DNA of 64,000 nt from Stagonosporopsis chrysanthemi (lineage: Eukaryota > Ascomycota > Dothideomycetes > Pleosporales > Didymellaceae): positions 1 through 64,000 of the forward strand of contig JAFISE010000162.1 in the NCBI GenBank assembly GCA_022560025.1. Direction: 5' to 3'. Below the pieces are notes generated by a model. It did no database searches. It was not told the origin of the DNA and saw nothing but the letters and a program-made list of their open reading frames with translations. Made by a program: the position numbers and the translations under genes. Shown here one piece after another: positions 36,250 to 46,049 of the stretch (positions are counted from its first letter, which is position 1; each line of letters begins with the position of its first letter).

Positions 36250-39072
36250 GTCCACCATCTCGCCTCCCGAAGGGCATGTACGACGTGCTAAGCTATGGAA
36301 TTACAGTGCTAACACACTACCTTAGAAAGCATTTCTTGCCTGCGCGGGTATTGCTACCATTTCAGAGCTACAGCTCCCCTTCTAGTTGGGGAGACTGAGT
36401 GTATATGTACACCAGGGTGATTTCCTTGTGTTTCTGAGGCATCTGTGAGCCGAGAGAGAAGAGGAGAGCGTAGGAACTAGAGGTAAGGGGAGGAGGTAGG
36501 GAATAGAGGTGAGGGGAGGAGGTAGGGGACGGAGGGCGTCGCAGCCATCGTGCTGAGCTAGTTTTCGCCAGGTGCTGCTGTTGTAGGGCTGCAAGAGCTA
36601 GCAGGGGCAGATCTTAGTGTAGTATTGCGTAAGTGTAATAAAGGCTGCAAAGGCATCTAGGTCCCCTACTAGCGTTGCAGTGTAGGCTAGAGCCTTAACT
36701 TAGCTAGATGGTGGTAAAGACAGTCAAAGCAGCTATCTGCTAAAAGTCCCTAGGGTCTTGTAGCAGAGCGCAAGGTGTTCTAGTGTCTTGTCCTGCCTGC
36801 ATAAGCAGGTAGGATTTGCGTCCCTGTGGTTGTACTTTTAGTAATACTACGCAAAGTCTCTATGCCTAGTTTAGATAGAGAGAAGCCTAGCTAAGGTAGC
36901 TCTTAGTAGATTGAGCTCCTTTGGCATGCTAGCTAGTGTGTAGTTAAGACTCTAGCCTTTATACCATCTAGAGAGTTTGTTTTTCCTGTTAGACTACTAG
37001 GCTTGTTGTGTCTAGCGCAGTCTCTTACGCACTATTGTCTTAATGCCTAAGAGTGTTAGTATAGCTGCTTTGCCAGTTAGGGGTGACAGATGCTGGGCTT
37101 CTAGGTTAGCTAGCCTATCTGCTGCTTTGTTCTCTTCAATGCCAAGGTGTCTAGGGGCCTACTTAATAGAGACATTGTGCGTCTCTATAGCACTGTAGCA
37201 CTTAAGGAAGGCCTACTATAAGGTAGAAGATGCGTTGCCCCTAAGGCACTATATAACTAAGGTGCTGTTAATACACAGCTAGATGCAGCATATATTAAGC
37301 TTAGGTTGTCTTATTGTGTGCTAGAGGCCTCTCTATGCTCTTATTGCCTCAGCATTAAAGACATAGGAGGTAGGGCTAAGTAACCCTTAGCTGTTATACA
37401 GCTGCTGTCTGTTCTAATATACTGCAAAGCTGTAGGTAACTTGTTTCTTACCTTCTTTTGTATACTGTTCAGAGCTATCTGAGAAGATAGTAACATCTAA
37501 TAGTAGGAGCTAGGCCTACTATTTACAGAAGGTTTTAGCAGCAGTCTTCTTATCTATACCAAGCGTTAGGTCTGTTTAGCAGCTAGCTGAGTAGTAAGGC
37601 GCTGTAAGTGTGGCCCTAGGGATCTCTAGTAGGAGAGACGCTATCTGTTGTACTTTAGTCTGAACTCGCTAGACCTGTTCAGTCTTTACGCCTCTAGTTA
37701 TAATGTGTACTTCTGTGCGCTTAGTAAGAGAGTAGTCTGTATCTGTAGTGCGCAGGTGTACTGCAAATCTAAGTTTAGCTTCTTCTAATACTACTGCTGC
37801 TAGTAGCAGTCTAGCGTCTTAGAAGAGCACAGCTGTGGGAGTTGTTCTCTAGGCTGGCAGGATGCCTCTTGCTGCTATAGCTAGTGTCTTGTCTATAGCA
37901 GCTATGTGCTACCTAACGTAGGCACTGACTACTTGTAGTTTGTCTATTTTAAGGTCTTGTGCTTGTTTAGTGCTGCCTCTGTACCAGCATTCAGTCCTAT
38001 AGAGAAGTAATAGGTACACACAGGCAATAGTAGCTTTGCAAAGTAAGCTAGCTAGAGGCCTGTAGGTAGTCCTAGCTAGGCTGTGTATGTAGTAGGCTAC
38101 CTTAGCAGCTTTTGCAGTGCGTGTAGCGACATAGCGTTAAAAGGTAAGTCTGCGATTAAACTAGACTCCTAGCTACTGCAGGGCAGGCTGACTGTGCTCT
38201 CTACCTAGGAAGATTAGGTGGATTGTAAGATGCTTGTCTACTACGCAGAGAGGGGCGTAGCTGCTACATTGTCTAGTCAGGTGAATTATTTCTTACTTTT
38301 CTAGAGCAAAGGTGACCTTGTTTGCGTCTCCCTATGCTAGGATCTGCCTTAAGTCTGCTGCTAGAAGCTTAACGTTGTTGTCTATAGAGTGTAAGGCTTA
38401 GTATAGGCATATATTGTCAGCGTACCCAAACCTCTGTTTAGTGTCCATAGAGAGGAGCTCTGCTAGGTACAGTGTGTATAGGACAGGCGAGAGCGGCGAG
38501 CCTTAAGGTGTGCTGCAGGTGACCAGGTAGCTAGGAGTAGTTACCTGGCCAAGGCGGACTTAAACCCTGCGTTTAGTAAGGAAGGAGTCTACAAAGAGCA
38601 GGGTCCCTTGCAGCCAGCCCTGCTAGGCTATCTAGTGCAGCAGGCGATTCTTAAGGAGGGCATCAAAGGCTCCCTGCACGTCTAGAGTGACTATTGTAAC
38701 ATGCTGCCTTAGTGCCTATGCTGCTTCTGTGTTATAAGTAAACGCTGCTGTTAGGTCTGCTGCAGAGCGCTTTGGGAGGGCACCGCCGTGCTGAGGGCTG
38801 AGGATCTTGTGTGTCATAGCAGTCCAAGCTATTCGTCTAGCTACTGTCCGCTCAAGTCCTTTTCCAATGCAGGAGAGGAGCGCTATAGGTCTCCAGGAGC
38901 GGGGCGATGTCCGATCTGGTTTCCCTGCCTTTGGTATCATTGTTACCTCTGCGAGCTTCCATTGTGCTGGGAAGTGACTGAGCTGCAAGCATCGCTGGTA
39001 GATCCTTCGTATAAGCTCTGCCACATAGGTCCAGCAGGCGCGGAGCAGGCGTACAGTGGAGCGATCAGTGCC
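36203..39072 (-). mobile_element. 5'-truncated LINE (2.87 kb) inserted in the MFS gene
   Basis: Flanked by 13-bp duplications GCCCGTGGAGGGT (36190-36202 and 39073-39085). The 3' end is at the left with a (CCAA)n tail, seen as TTGGTTGG on this strand. Complement near 38405-38430 reads FGYADNICLY (RT YADD with one transition). Complement of 38716-39072 reads the RT start: FPAQWKLAEVTMIPKAGKP, SWRPIALLSCIGKGLER, LSPQHGGALPKRS. Complement of about 37100-37290 reads RNase H (LRGNASST, APRHLGIEEN, AADRLANLEAQ). Same family as the 6.09-kb copy at 13377-19466 but far less mutated. Antisense to the host gene. Confidence 0.92.
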
Positions 39073-39134
39073 GCCCGTGGAGGGTAGGTACGGCTGGCTG
39101 CAACAATCAGTTGGCGCAGCGCTGACTTCTGTAG

Positions 39135-39348
39135 TACACCACATGCATTTTCCGACAGTTGGACCGGGGCGAGGCAGCGCCGGGAAACCCGACGAGAAGC
39201 CAAGGCAGAGCAGAAATGGGTAAAAGACCAAATCAAGGCTGTCAGGCGAGACACACCAACGTTTGCGATATTGCATGGTGTTGACCCAGAAACCAACGAC
39301 CCTCCCCCGTATGTTAATGTTCGTGGAAGGATGTTGTATCATTCATGA
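39135..39348 (+). pseudogene. Displaced terminal exon of the MFS gene
   Basis: If the LINE and one duplication are removed, exon 4 ends GCC CGT GGA GG and is followed by a 51-nt intron-like stretch (39084-39134) with donor GTAGGT, branch GCTGAC and acceptor TTCTGTAG. The exon after it stays in frame to TGA at 39346-39348, restoring a 572-aa protein (five exons total 1719 nt, divisible by three). The exon encodes a charged helix (RETRREAKAEQKWVKDQIKA) followed by TPTFAILHGVDPETNDPPPY and YVNVRGRMLYHS, which reads like real protein. It is reachable now only by splicing out about 2.93 kb from a weaker GTTGGT donor at 36201. I do not recognise the tail from other transporters. Confidence 0.65.
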
Positions 39349-39773
39349 GCTTTCAATAAAGACAATCGCTTATTTCTTTCCCTCACCTGTAATTGGAGTG
39401 CGTGGTATTCCAAGGTCTCCGTTTGAGATCAAGCATCCCCGCAGCCTGCACAAACGATGTACCAGGCCTATTGTAAATCTGATAGCTACGAGAGCCCTCG
39501 AGTGCTTTACAATCCAATCCCTCTCTGAGTTCTAATCATGAAGTCCCGTTCAACTCAAAGAAAGATTATCGATATTATCAGCTAGACCAAGAATGGCTAG
39601 CGCCTTTCCAGTGTTCGCGAGTGATGAGCTTCGCAATGATGCAATGTGTCAACACAGAAACTCTGCCTGGAAGGCTACAACAACGCGTCAAAGAGGACAT
39701 CTGTCAAAATTTCGCTCACTTGAAGCTCAAAGTAGCCACGCTCTCATCCGTACGCCACTACGCGAACAGCACC
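39349..39773. other. Intergenic: MFS 3' flank and BOS1 upstream region
   Basis: AATAAAG at about 39356 lies a few bases after the displaced stop codon and may be the original polyadenylation signal. Short frames at 39593-40004 are in other frames than BOS1 and have no support. Confidence 0.45.
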
Positions 39774-40650
39774 ATGGTAGATTCTTATCCCCCTTCCATC
39801 CATGCACGGCAACTAACATATGCTTCTAGAACGCGCTGTTCAATTCTGCTTTACGGCAATCTACACAGATCCGCAAGGACCTTGACCAGTTCGCCGACAG
39901 CGCAGCGCCTTCCCCACAATTGCAGGCCCAGCTCAATGCATCTCTCGCGACCTTCTCACGCACTGTCGATGACTATGGCAAGCTTGCGAAGCAGGAGCCC
40001 GTAAAGACGAAACAGGAAAAAGCATTTGAGCGGCTAAAGAACTTCCGGGGCGAGCTGGATGAGTACCGAGAGAGCTTCAAGCGGACAAGAAGCGCGAACG
40101 AGGACATCGTACGTCAAGAGCGCAGATTCACCACATCTTGACCACAATTCACTGACGCGAACTCCAGAGAACAACAGAAGCACGCACAGAACTCCTCGGT
40201 CGCCGTCCGCACCACGCCGCAACACCAGAAAACCCATACGCCCAAGCAAATATCAACGCAAACGCCTACTCGCCCTTCGCCCCCTCGCAACCACAAGACC
40301 CCAACGCGCCATATCGGGCGAATCCTTACTCTGCCGGCGCACCACAGGGTGGTGACTACGACCGCGAAGGCCATGTGCTCCGCGAGAACGCGTTCTTCAA
40401 CCAAGCATCGAACCAGCTCGACGAGTTCCTCGACCGTGGCCGCGCTGTGCTGGGAGATTTGGGAGACCAGCGGGAGATGTTGAAAGGGACACAGAAAAAG
40501 CTGTATAGCGTGGCGAATACGCTGGGTATTAGTGGAGATACTATAAGGATGGTGGAGCGGAGGGCAAAGCAAGACAAGTGGATTTTCTACGGTGGAGTGG
40601 TGGTCTTTTTCCTCTTCTGCTGGTTGGTCATACATTATTTGCGACGTTAG
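39774..40650 (+). CDS. BOS1: Protein transport protein BOS1 (Qb-SNARE, membrin/GOS-27 family)
   Basis: Three exons, 39774-39776, 39830-40108 and 40168-40650, give 254 aa. The first exon is the ATG alone (CACCATGG context), followed by a 53-nt intron with a CTAAC branch; exon 2 then starts NALFNSALRQSTQIRKDLD, the conserved Bos1 N-terminus. The second intron is 59 nt. The Habc-like helices are followed by GRRPHHAATPENPYAQ, a linker rich in N, P and Y, then the SNARE helix (FFNQASNQLDEFLDRGRAVLGDLGDQ ... SVANTLGISGDTIRMVERR) and a single C-terminal membrane anchor (about 234-251, WIFYGGVVVFFLFCWLVIHYL). It works in ER-to-Golgi vesicle fusion with Sed5, Bet1 and Sec22 in yeast. Confidence 0.92.
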
Positions 40651-41523
40651 GATGGGTCTGGTCCGCATTGGATCGTGGTGGTTCATCTGCTTTAAGAAAT
40701 GCCTTTCGTGCATCAGCATAGTGTTTAGCGAGGCGTACGGCGAACATACGCCATGGCATGGTCTCATAAGATCAGTTTGCTGAGAATTGCTAGGATATGA
40801 CCTTGGGAGCGAATAGGGATTCAGTGCACATGTGTGGTTGTCACACTTCATTGGCCTTGGGAAGCTAGGCTCGTGCAACACGCTGCAAGGCGTGTCAGAC
40901 GATTCAAGGACGTCCGGTGCTGTACACCTACGTGCCTCACCTGGGATGACTCACCAGAACATGCCTCTAAGCATCATACCTCCTCGCTCGATAGGGCGTA
41001 TAGGAAATGTTGCGTATCTTACACAGAGTCAGAAAGGCTTGGCGTTTGCTTGGTGGTAGGTGTGCTTTCCCCAACAATACCAGGACCACTCTTACAATTA
41101 CGCCAACATCTCGACTTCAGCTCGCTACACAGGATATCGAAGCTCCTAGAAACAAGGCTCTCTGCGACTTGCCCTGCCGACCGAATTGGGAAAGCGCGGC
41201 AGCACCATGTGTCTACTGCCCATTTCACTTGACGCCCTTGCAAGATCAGATGTGACGCTTCCCTGTCACGCAGCATCAGTAGCTCTTACTTGCAACACTA
41301 GGTATCTCGTAGCGTTCTGAAGAGGAGATTCATATCATTGATGGATCGAGTTCTCGCCAATGAAGACGATCGACACTTGACAACATACACCAGCTCATCC
41401 GAGTCATCTCTTTGCGATTCCAGGAGCACAATTTCAAGGCTCACGGTTATTCTGGAACGGATTTTTCTAATTAAAGGCCGTGGATTTCCAACCAAGACTG
41501 CAAGCGCACCTGAATAAGCGTCC
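40651..41523. other. Intergenic, no supported gene
   Basis: About 870 bp between convergent genes. Overlapping frames of 60-130 codons occur on both strands (for example 40834-41232) without domains or coding-like composition. Nothing else stands out. Confidence 0.5.
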
Positions 41524-42294
41524 TCAAAATAGTTGTCTTTGCAAGTCTTCCATTCCATACCGCAACCCAGCCAACTGCAAATCCTGGAACCGCTGGTGCA
41601 TGCGAATTGCGTCCAGGTCATGCCTTGGAACGACCAACGGGAGATGATAGGCAGTCCGCGGGTATGGAGGATCTTCGAGATAGTTCCGCCTCCAATACGC
41701 AGGCACCGACGCATGCCGCACATGCCTGGGCCGAGGAACCAGAAGCTGAAGTTGGTGTCTCCCTCGATCGCGGTCGAATATGTCATCGTCGTGGTGCATG
41801 TCGGCACCCGGCCTTCGCCACTCTTCAAACAACGGTGGACCTCGACGTGCGATATCATGAAAGGCTCTGTTCAGCTCGCCCTCGTTGACAAGGCCTTGCA
41901 GCTGCCTAAGGCCGACACACCATTCTGTCAGCAAAGGAAGCTTGTCATGCACAATCACGTGGCTTTCGGTGCTGAAGAATCGTAGCACAGCTTCTGCGAG
42001 ATCACGAGCCCTCAGCCGTTTTGCCGTGTAGCAGGAAACGATGAACCGTGTCCGGCTGCGATATAGCCCCTGCTCCCCACCTGACTCCTGGTCTTTGTTC
42101 AACTTGGTTCTGAGCCTACGAATCAACAGCTCCTGACGGAAGTACCCATGACCTTCTGCCACGTCTCGCAGTTCGCGTAGAGCTTCTCTGGTGTCAGAGT
42201 CTGAGATGTATATTTCGTGAAGGCTGAGTTCGCGGTTGATGTAGTCGGTCAAATCTGCGATGTCGATACCGTCTTCGAGCCCACGCGGAGGCAT
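41524..42294 (-). CDS. Hypothetical protein, 256 aa
   Basis: Single open frame beginning MPPRGLEDGIDIADLTDYINREL at 42294; five further in-frame codons upstream start with TTG, so the ATG was chosen. The N-terminal half is helical and charged (HEIYISDSDTREALRELRDVAEG, RQELLIRRLRTKL). The middle reads ARDLAEAVLRFFSTESHVIVHDKLPLL. The C-terminal third is rich in Arg, Pro, His and Tyr and looks disordered. No signal peptide, membrane span or known motif. Length, coherent composition and lack of a strong competing frame support a real gene; the function is unknown. A spliced start cannot be excluded. Confidence 0.6.
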   Translation of the reverse strand: MPPRGLEDGIDIADLTDYINRELSLHEIYISDSDTREALRELRDVAEGHGYFRQELLIRRLRTKLNKDQESGGEQGLYRSRTRFIVSCYTAKRLRARDLAEAVLRFFSTESHVIVHDKLPLLTEWCVGLRQLQGLVNEGELNRAFHDIARRGPPLFEEWRRPGADMHHDDDIFDRDRGRHQLQLLVPRPRHVRHASVPAYWRRNYLEDPPYPRTAYHLPLVVPRHDLDAIRMHQRFQDLQLAGLRYGMEDLQRQLF

Positions 42295-44213
42295 GATCAA
42301 GCAATTCAAATCTTAGACAAGTGACGCTGTCTGGATCTAGACGTTTGCAGGTGTTAAGGTTGGTTCCTTCAAGCTGTAGGCAGAACCCCTTTTTTTTCTG
42401 AAAATTTGATGTCATTGAATCGCTGGAAACGAAGCCACAGAAGGCCCACACGATATAAAAGGCAGTCATAAACCATATGTACACCTTGAGACACCAATGA
42501 GCCTTGATAATGCGCCTCATGCGGGTGACTCTCCTCCCATCAAATCACGCCAGCCTGGTGGCACAGAAGTGTTTGCTCTCCAAGACCAGCGGGTCACCAC
42601 AGCGTGCGCACCGGCGAATCGCTATTCTCGCCTGGGATCACGGCGCTGTCAAGATCCAGTCGACCACGTCAACTCTCTGGTTCGGTTGCACGAACCATCC
42701 GACATGGCTCCTCTTGACCGCAGGCTGCCACTGTTTCGAAAACCACCTGGACACAGCGACATGTGTTTACCAGTGGACATGCACGCAGAGGTTGCTCAAT
42801 AGCCCAACGACCCGCACTTCAGTGAGACACCGATTTCGATGACAAGGTGAGCCACTGCAGTGGCAATGCGCGGATGCGCGAAGGAACCCGTTCTGTGTGG
42901 CTGCACCGTCTTTACTCCATGATCTCGCTTCAGAACCGACGAATTAAGGGGCATTGCAACAAGGCGTCGTATCATAGTCAGCAGGTTTCCAGAGCCACTG
43001 GACAGCTCACCTCAACTCCACGCAATGAAGCTGCTAGTCATTACACTCAGAGACAACACGAAAGGCCAATCCGGGCTGGTCGTTACCTCCGCCTCCATCG
43101 TATCACTATACCAGTTGACCTAGAAGTCGCCTCCCAACAATCACGCTTCGCTCCGCTTTGCGAGTGTCATTCACCAATATCTGGGCCAAAAACTCAGCCT
43201 TCTTTACTGATTGGCACGGGACGCTCCCGATTCCCCATCACAAGTCTATCGTGTGACCTACAATCACATGTTTGTGTAGACCTTGCAAACCAACTCCCAA
43301 TTCGATGTTGCACAGGCGCCTCACTACGACCGAGACGTAGCTGTCGGCGACCACGACGGACAAACCGACAGCACTTCACCGCCGTTCCTCGTAGGACATG
43401 TATTCACAAAACGTGTTGTTGTAGCGCTGCCTATCGTTGCAGGTAGGTATCACTCTCGAGAACTCGGCCCCCTTCACACACACTCACTCTCGCGCCCCTT
43501 TCACACCCCTCACACTCTGCAGATCCATCCATCTAACTCCAACTCCTCCCCTCTGGATGAGACGAGGCAGATGATGAGCTGGGGATGCTAGGATGTGGAG
43601 GGTTGGGCGGATGGAATGGCTTACGGTAAGTTCACAGTCGGTTTGAGGTGTGGTTGGGCGAGTATGTTCGAACGGAACCGTCTGTGAAGGTTAATCGAGA
43701 GAGGGAGTAGGTAGGTTCAAGACCTTGCTTCGCTGGCCTCGAGTCATGTCATATACCCACACCCAGTGTTGTCGTCAGCGACGTCAGATAAATTATGGGA
43801 TAGTAATGAACGCGCAGTGTTTGCTTGCCCGTCAATTGGAGTAAAGCTACAAGCGCAACGCCGTTGACCATGTAAGCAGCAGCTCTTGCAGGTACTGTGT
43901 GTTGAAAAGTGAAAGACAGGAGCAGCTGCTACGTAGAGAGGGTTACTTTGTTAATGTGTAGACAAAGAACGGGGTTGCTGTCAGGTTACATGCGGGATAC
44001 GAGAAAAGTACGAATACCATGTTGTGGATCTCTATCATGATCCACTGCCAATGTGCCGGTCGCCCTCAGCGAAAGACGGATTAGTACTGATGGTAAAGAC
44101 GTAATCACTGCACTGCGTCTTTGCAACGAGATGTTTGGGACTATCAGGAGCTACAGCATTCGTTGATGTGCATCTCACTACTCTGTATTGAGCTGCATAT
44201 CAGCAGTACAGAA
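42295..44213. other. Intergenic 1.9 kb; possible unresolved multi-exon gene at 43024-43440
   Basis: No long clean gene. On the plus strand, ATG 43024 opens MKLLVITLRDNTKG...VVTSASI and a second coding-like stretch, preceded by a TGTGTAG acceptor at 43279, reads QTNSQFDVAQAPHYDRDVAV...GHVFTKRVVVALPIVAG and ends at a GTAGGT donor near 43442. These could be exons of one gene but the joins are not certain. The 200-codon frame 42847-43446 is Arg/Ser/Cys-rich and not convincing. 43460-43560 is pyrimidine-rich, like a fungal promoter or leader. Confidence 0.35.
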
Positions 44214-45659
44214 CTAGCCCGGGAACGGGTACGTAGCCGGACTCTTGTATCCGTTCTTGCCCACCGCGCGCACGCCAAAGATAACGTTATCCTTGCTCAG
44301 CGGCAGCGTCACCGCACCCACCTTGCCCACATCCAGCATATGCGTCCACAGCGGGTTGATGACCGGGCGCCACACGACCTCATAGCTGGCCACATTCGGA
44401 TCCTGGCTCACGATCCACTTTAGCCTCGTGTCGTTGTCCAGCACCGTCGTGTCAACGGTGACGTTGCGCGGCCACCCAGGGGCTTCACTCATGCTCCACA
44501 GCGTGGCCAGGTTGACCTTGCCAACGCGGGCGGTGTACTCGAAGTCGACAAACTCAAGCAGGTCGCCGTACACGGTGCCGTTCTCGGTGCGCAGGTCCTG
44601 GTGCTGGTGCGCAAAGTTCTCATTAGGCTCGGTGTAGCGGATCGCAGGGTAGCCTGCGGTTAGGAAGGGGGAGTGGTCGCCGCCGCGCAGAAAACGGTCC
44701 AGGCGGTAGATGATGGCGATGTTCATACCCGTTGCGGCGTTTGCGGCGACTTCGGCGCTGAAGCGAGCGAGTTCGCGCGCAGGAGAGTCATTTTCGCCGC
44801 CAATTTGCAGGCGGCGCGCCGCAATGGTTGCGTTCTCTGCTGCGAGTGCAGGCGGGCCTTGTGCAAAGGCGCGGATTGTGTAAGGGTCCTTTTGTCCACG
44901 ATCGCCGGTGGAAGAGCCGACGATATCGCAGTTCAGCATCCCCTCGACGTTTACAGAGGCGTTACGCAGCGTGTTGGCAAAGAAGGTGCTGCCATAAAGG
45001 TTCTGCTCTTCGCCGGCCACAGCGCCGAGGATGATGGTTGACCGTGGCTGGCGCGTGGCCAGGACGCGGGCGAGTTCCATGGCAATGGCCACGCCGGAGG
45101 CGTCGTCGTTGGCACCCGGGCTGTCGGCATCATAGTTCAGGACATCGGTCACGCGTGAGTCGTAGTGACCGGTCATGATGTAGACTTTGTCAGGAGTCTC
45201 GCTGCCCTTTATGGTTGCGAGAACGTTGCTGATCTTGACGGGGAAGGGAATGCGCGAAGCCACGCCCTGAGTGTAGCTAGGAACAGAGACAGTCATGCGG
45301 CCGGAGCTGGCGTTGGCGTACTTCCTCATCTCCGATTCGATCCAATCTCTTGCTGCGCCAATGCCTCGTGTTGTGCTGTTCTGCGTGCTGAGCGTGTGGC
45401 GTGTGCCAAAGGATACCAGTTTGGTGATGATAGTCTCGATGTTCTTGGGGTCAAGCTCATCGACCATGGCTTTGAGCTCGTCGGACGGCTTCTGAGGGAT
45501 TAGCTCGGTGCCGACATTCGACGGTGGCCATGCTGCGTTTGCACAGCTGGTGTAGCTCAAGTCATTGATGGCCACGGGAGGCGGTAGGTCGCGTTCGTGC
45601 ACATTGTGGGCAGACGCAACAGCAATTACGGTGCTCAGTAGAGCTGTGAAAAGATGCAT
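44214..45659 (-). CDS. Secreted M28-family zinc aminopeptidase
   Basis: Single exon, 481 aa. A signal peptide MHLFTALLSTVIAVASA (1-18) is followed by a short pro-region and the M28 catalytic domain. Zinc ligands of the family are recognisable: H165 (TGHYDSR), bridging D185 (PGANDDASG), the glutamate pair E217-E218 (GAVAGEEQN), D245 (LNCDIVG), and a late His in ENFAHQHQD (351 or 353). GGDHSPF at 326-332 is the usual preceding loop. The C-terminal about 90 residues (WPRNVTVDTTVLDNDTRLKWIVS...) look like a fibronectin III-type beta sandwich. Several N-glycosylation sequons. The likely role is release of N-terminal amino acids from peptides outside the cell. The usual length for this group is about 480-500 aa. 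Start supported by the signal peptide. Confidence 0.92.
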   Translation of the reverse strand: MHLFTALLSTVIAVASAHNVHERDLPPPVAINDLSYTSCANAAWPPSNVGTELIPQKPSDELKAMVDELDPKNIETIITKLVSFGTRHTLSTQNSTTRGIGAARDWIESEMRKYANASSGRMTVSVPSYTQGVASRIPFPVKISNVLATIKGSETPDKVYIMTGHYDSRVTDVLNYDADSPGANDDASGVAIAMELARVLATRQPRSTIILGAVAGEEQNLYGSTFFANTLRNASVNVEGMLNCDIVGSSTGDRGQKDPYTIRAFAQGPPALAAENATIAARRLQIGGENDSPARELARFSAEVAANAATGMNIAIIYRLDRFLRGGDHSPFLTAGYPAIRYTEPNENFAHQHQDLRTENGTVYGDLLEFVDFEYTARVGKVNLATLWSMSEAPGWPRNVTVDTTVLDNDTRLKWIVSQDPNVASYEVVWRPVINPLWTHMLDVGKVGAVTLPLSKDNVIFGVRAVGKNGYKSPATYPFPG

Positions 45660-45711
45660 GCTGCCGGTCGTACAAATTGCCCTTGTAGTTGGATCAGATG
45701 GGTCCTACATC

Positions 45712-45717
45712 TTTATA
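45712..45717 (-). promoter_or_regulatory. TATA box of the M28 peptidase gene
   Basis: TATAAA on the minus strand (in CAGTATAAAGATG), about 53-58 bp upstream of the ATG at 45659. Confidence 0.5.
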
Positions 45718-46049
45718 CTGGGCTCAAATGACAGCAGCGGTATGTCAAGACGGCAATGTAGTTGTCGATGTACGTCACCGACGTTCCCGTGTAGTGAACT
45801 TCCTCTCCTGGTTAGACTGGCAAAAGGTGATTCGCCCGCCCCTCACATCTATCTGAGCAGTTGCTCGCTAAAAATCTCCGCGGCTCGGCAAGTGTAGTCT
45901 ACAAGGGTGTATCGTGGGTTTGCGATGTGGGCGAGGTAGGTCATTGCCGCATTGGGCAGGTCGGTAGCAGGACGACGTAAACATGAACATTGGCAACATC
46001 GCTATGAAGACCGAAGTTCGGATAGCTTGCAAAGGACATTGAGGCAATT
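45718..46049. other. Intergenic between the M28 peptidase and the Rrn5-like gene
   Basis: Promoter of the M28 gene plus the 3' flank of the upstream minus-strand gene. No other feature seen. Confidence 0.5.

Noticed and set aside
38716..39342. A 208-codon minus-strand frame as a host gene
   Set aside because: Most of it is the LINE reverse transcriptase start; the first part runs across the target duplication into host DNA, so the frame is a chance fusion.
42847..43446. A 199-codon plus-strand frame as a gene
   Set aside because: Arg/Ser/Cys-rich without domain or signal peptide. An alternative frame in the same place looks more coding-like.
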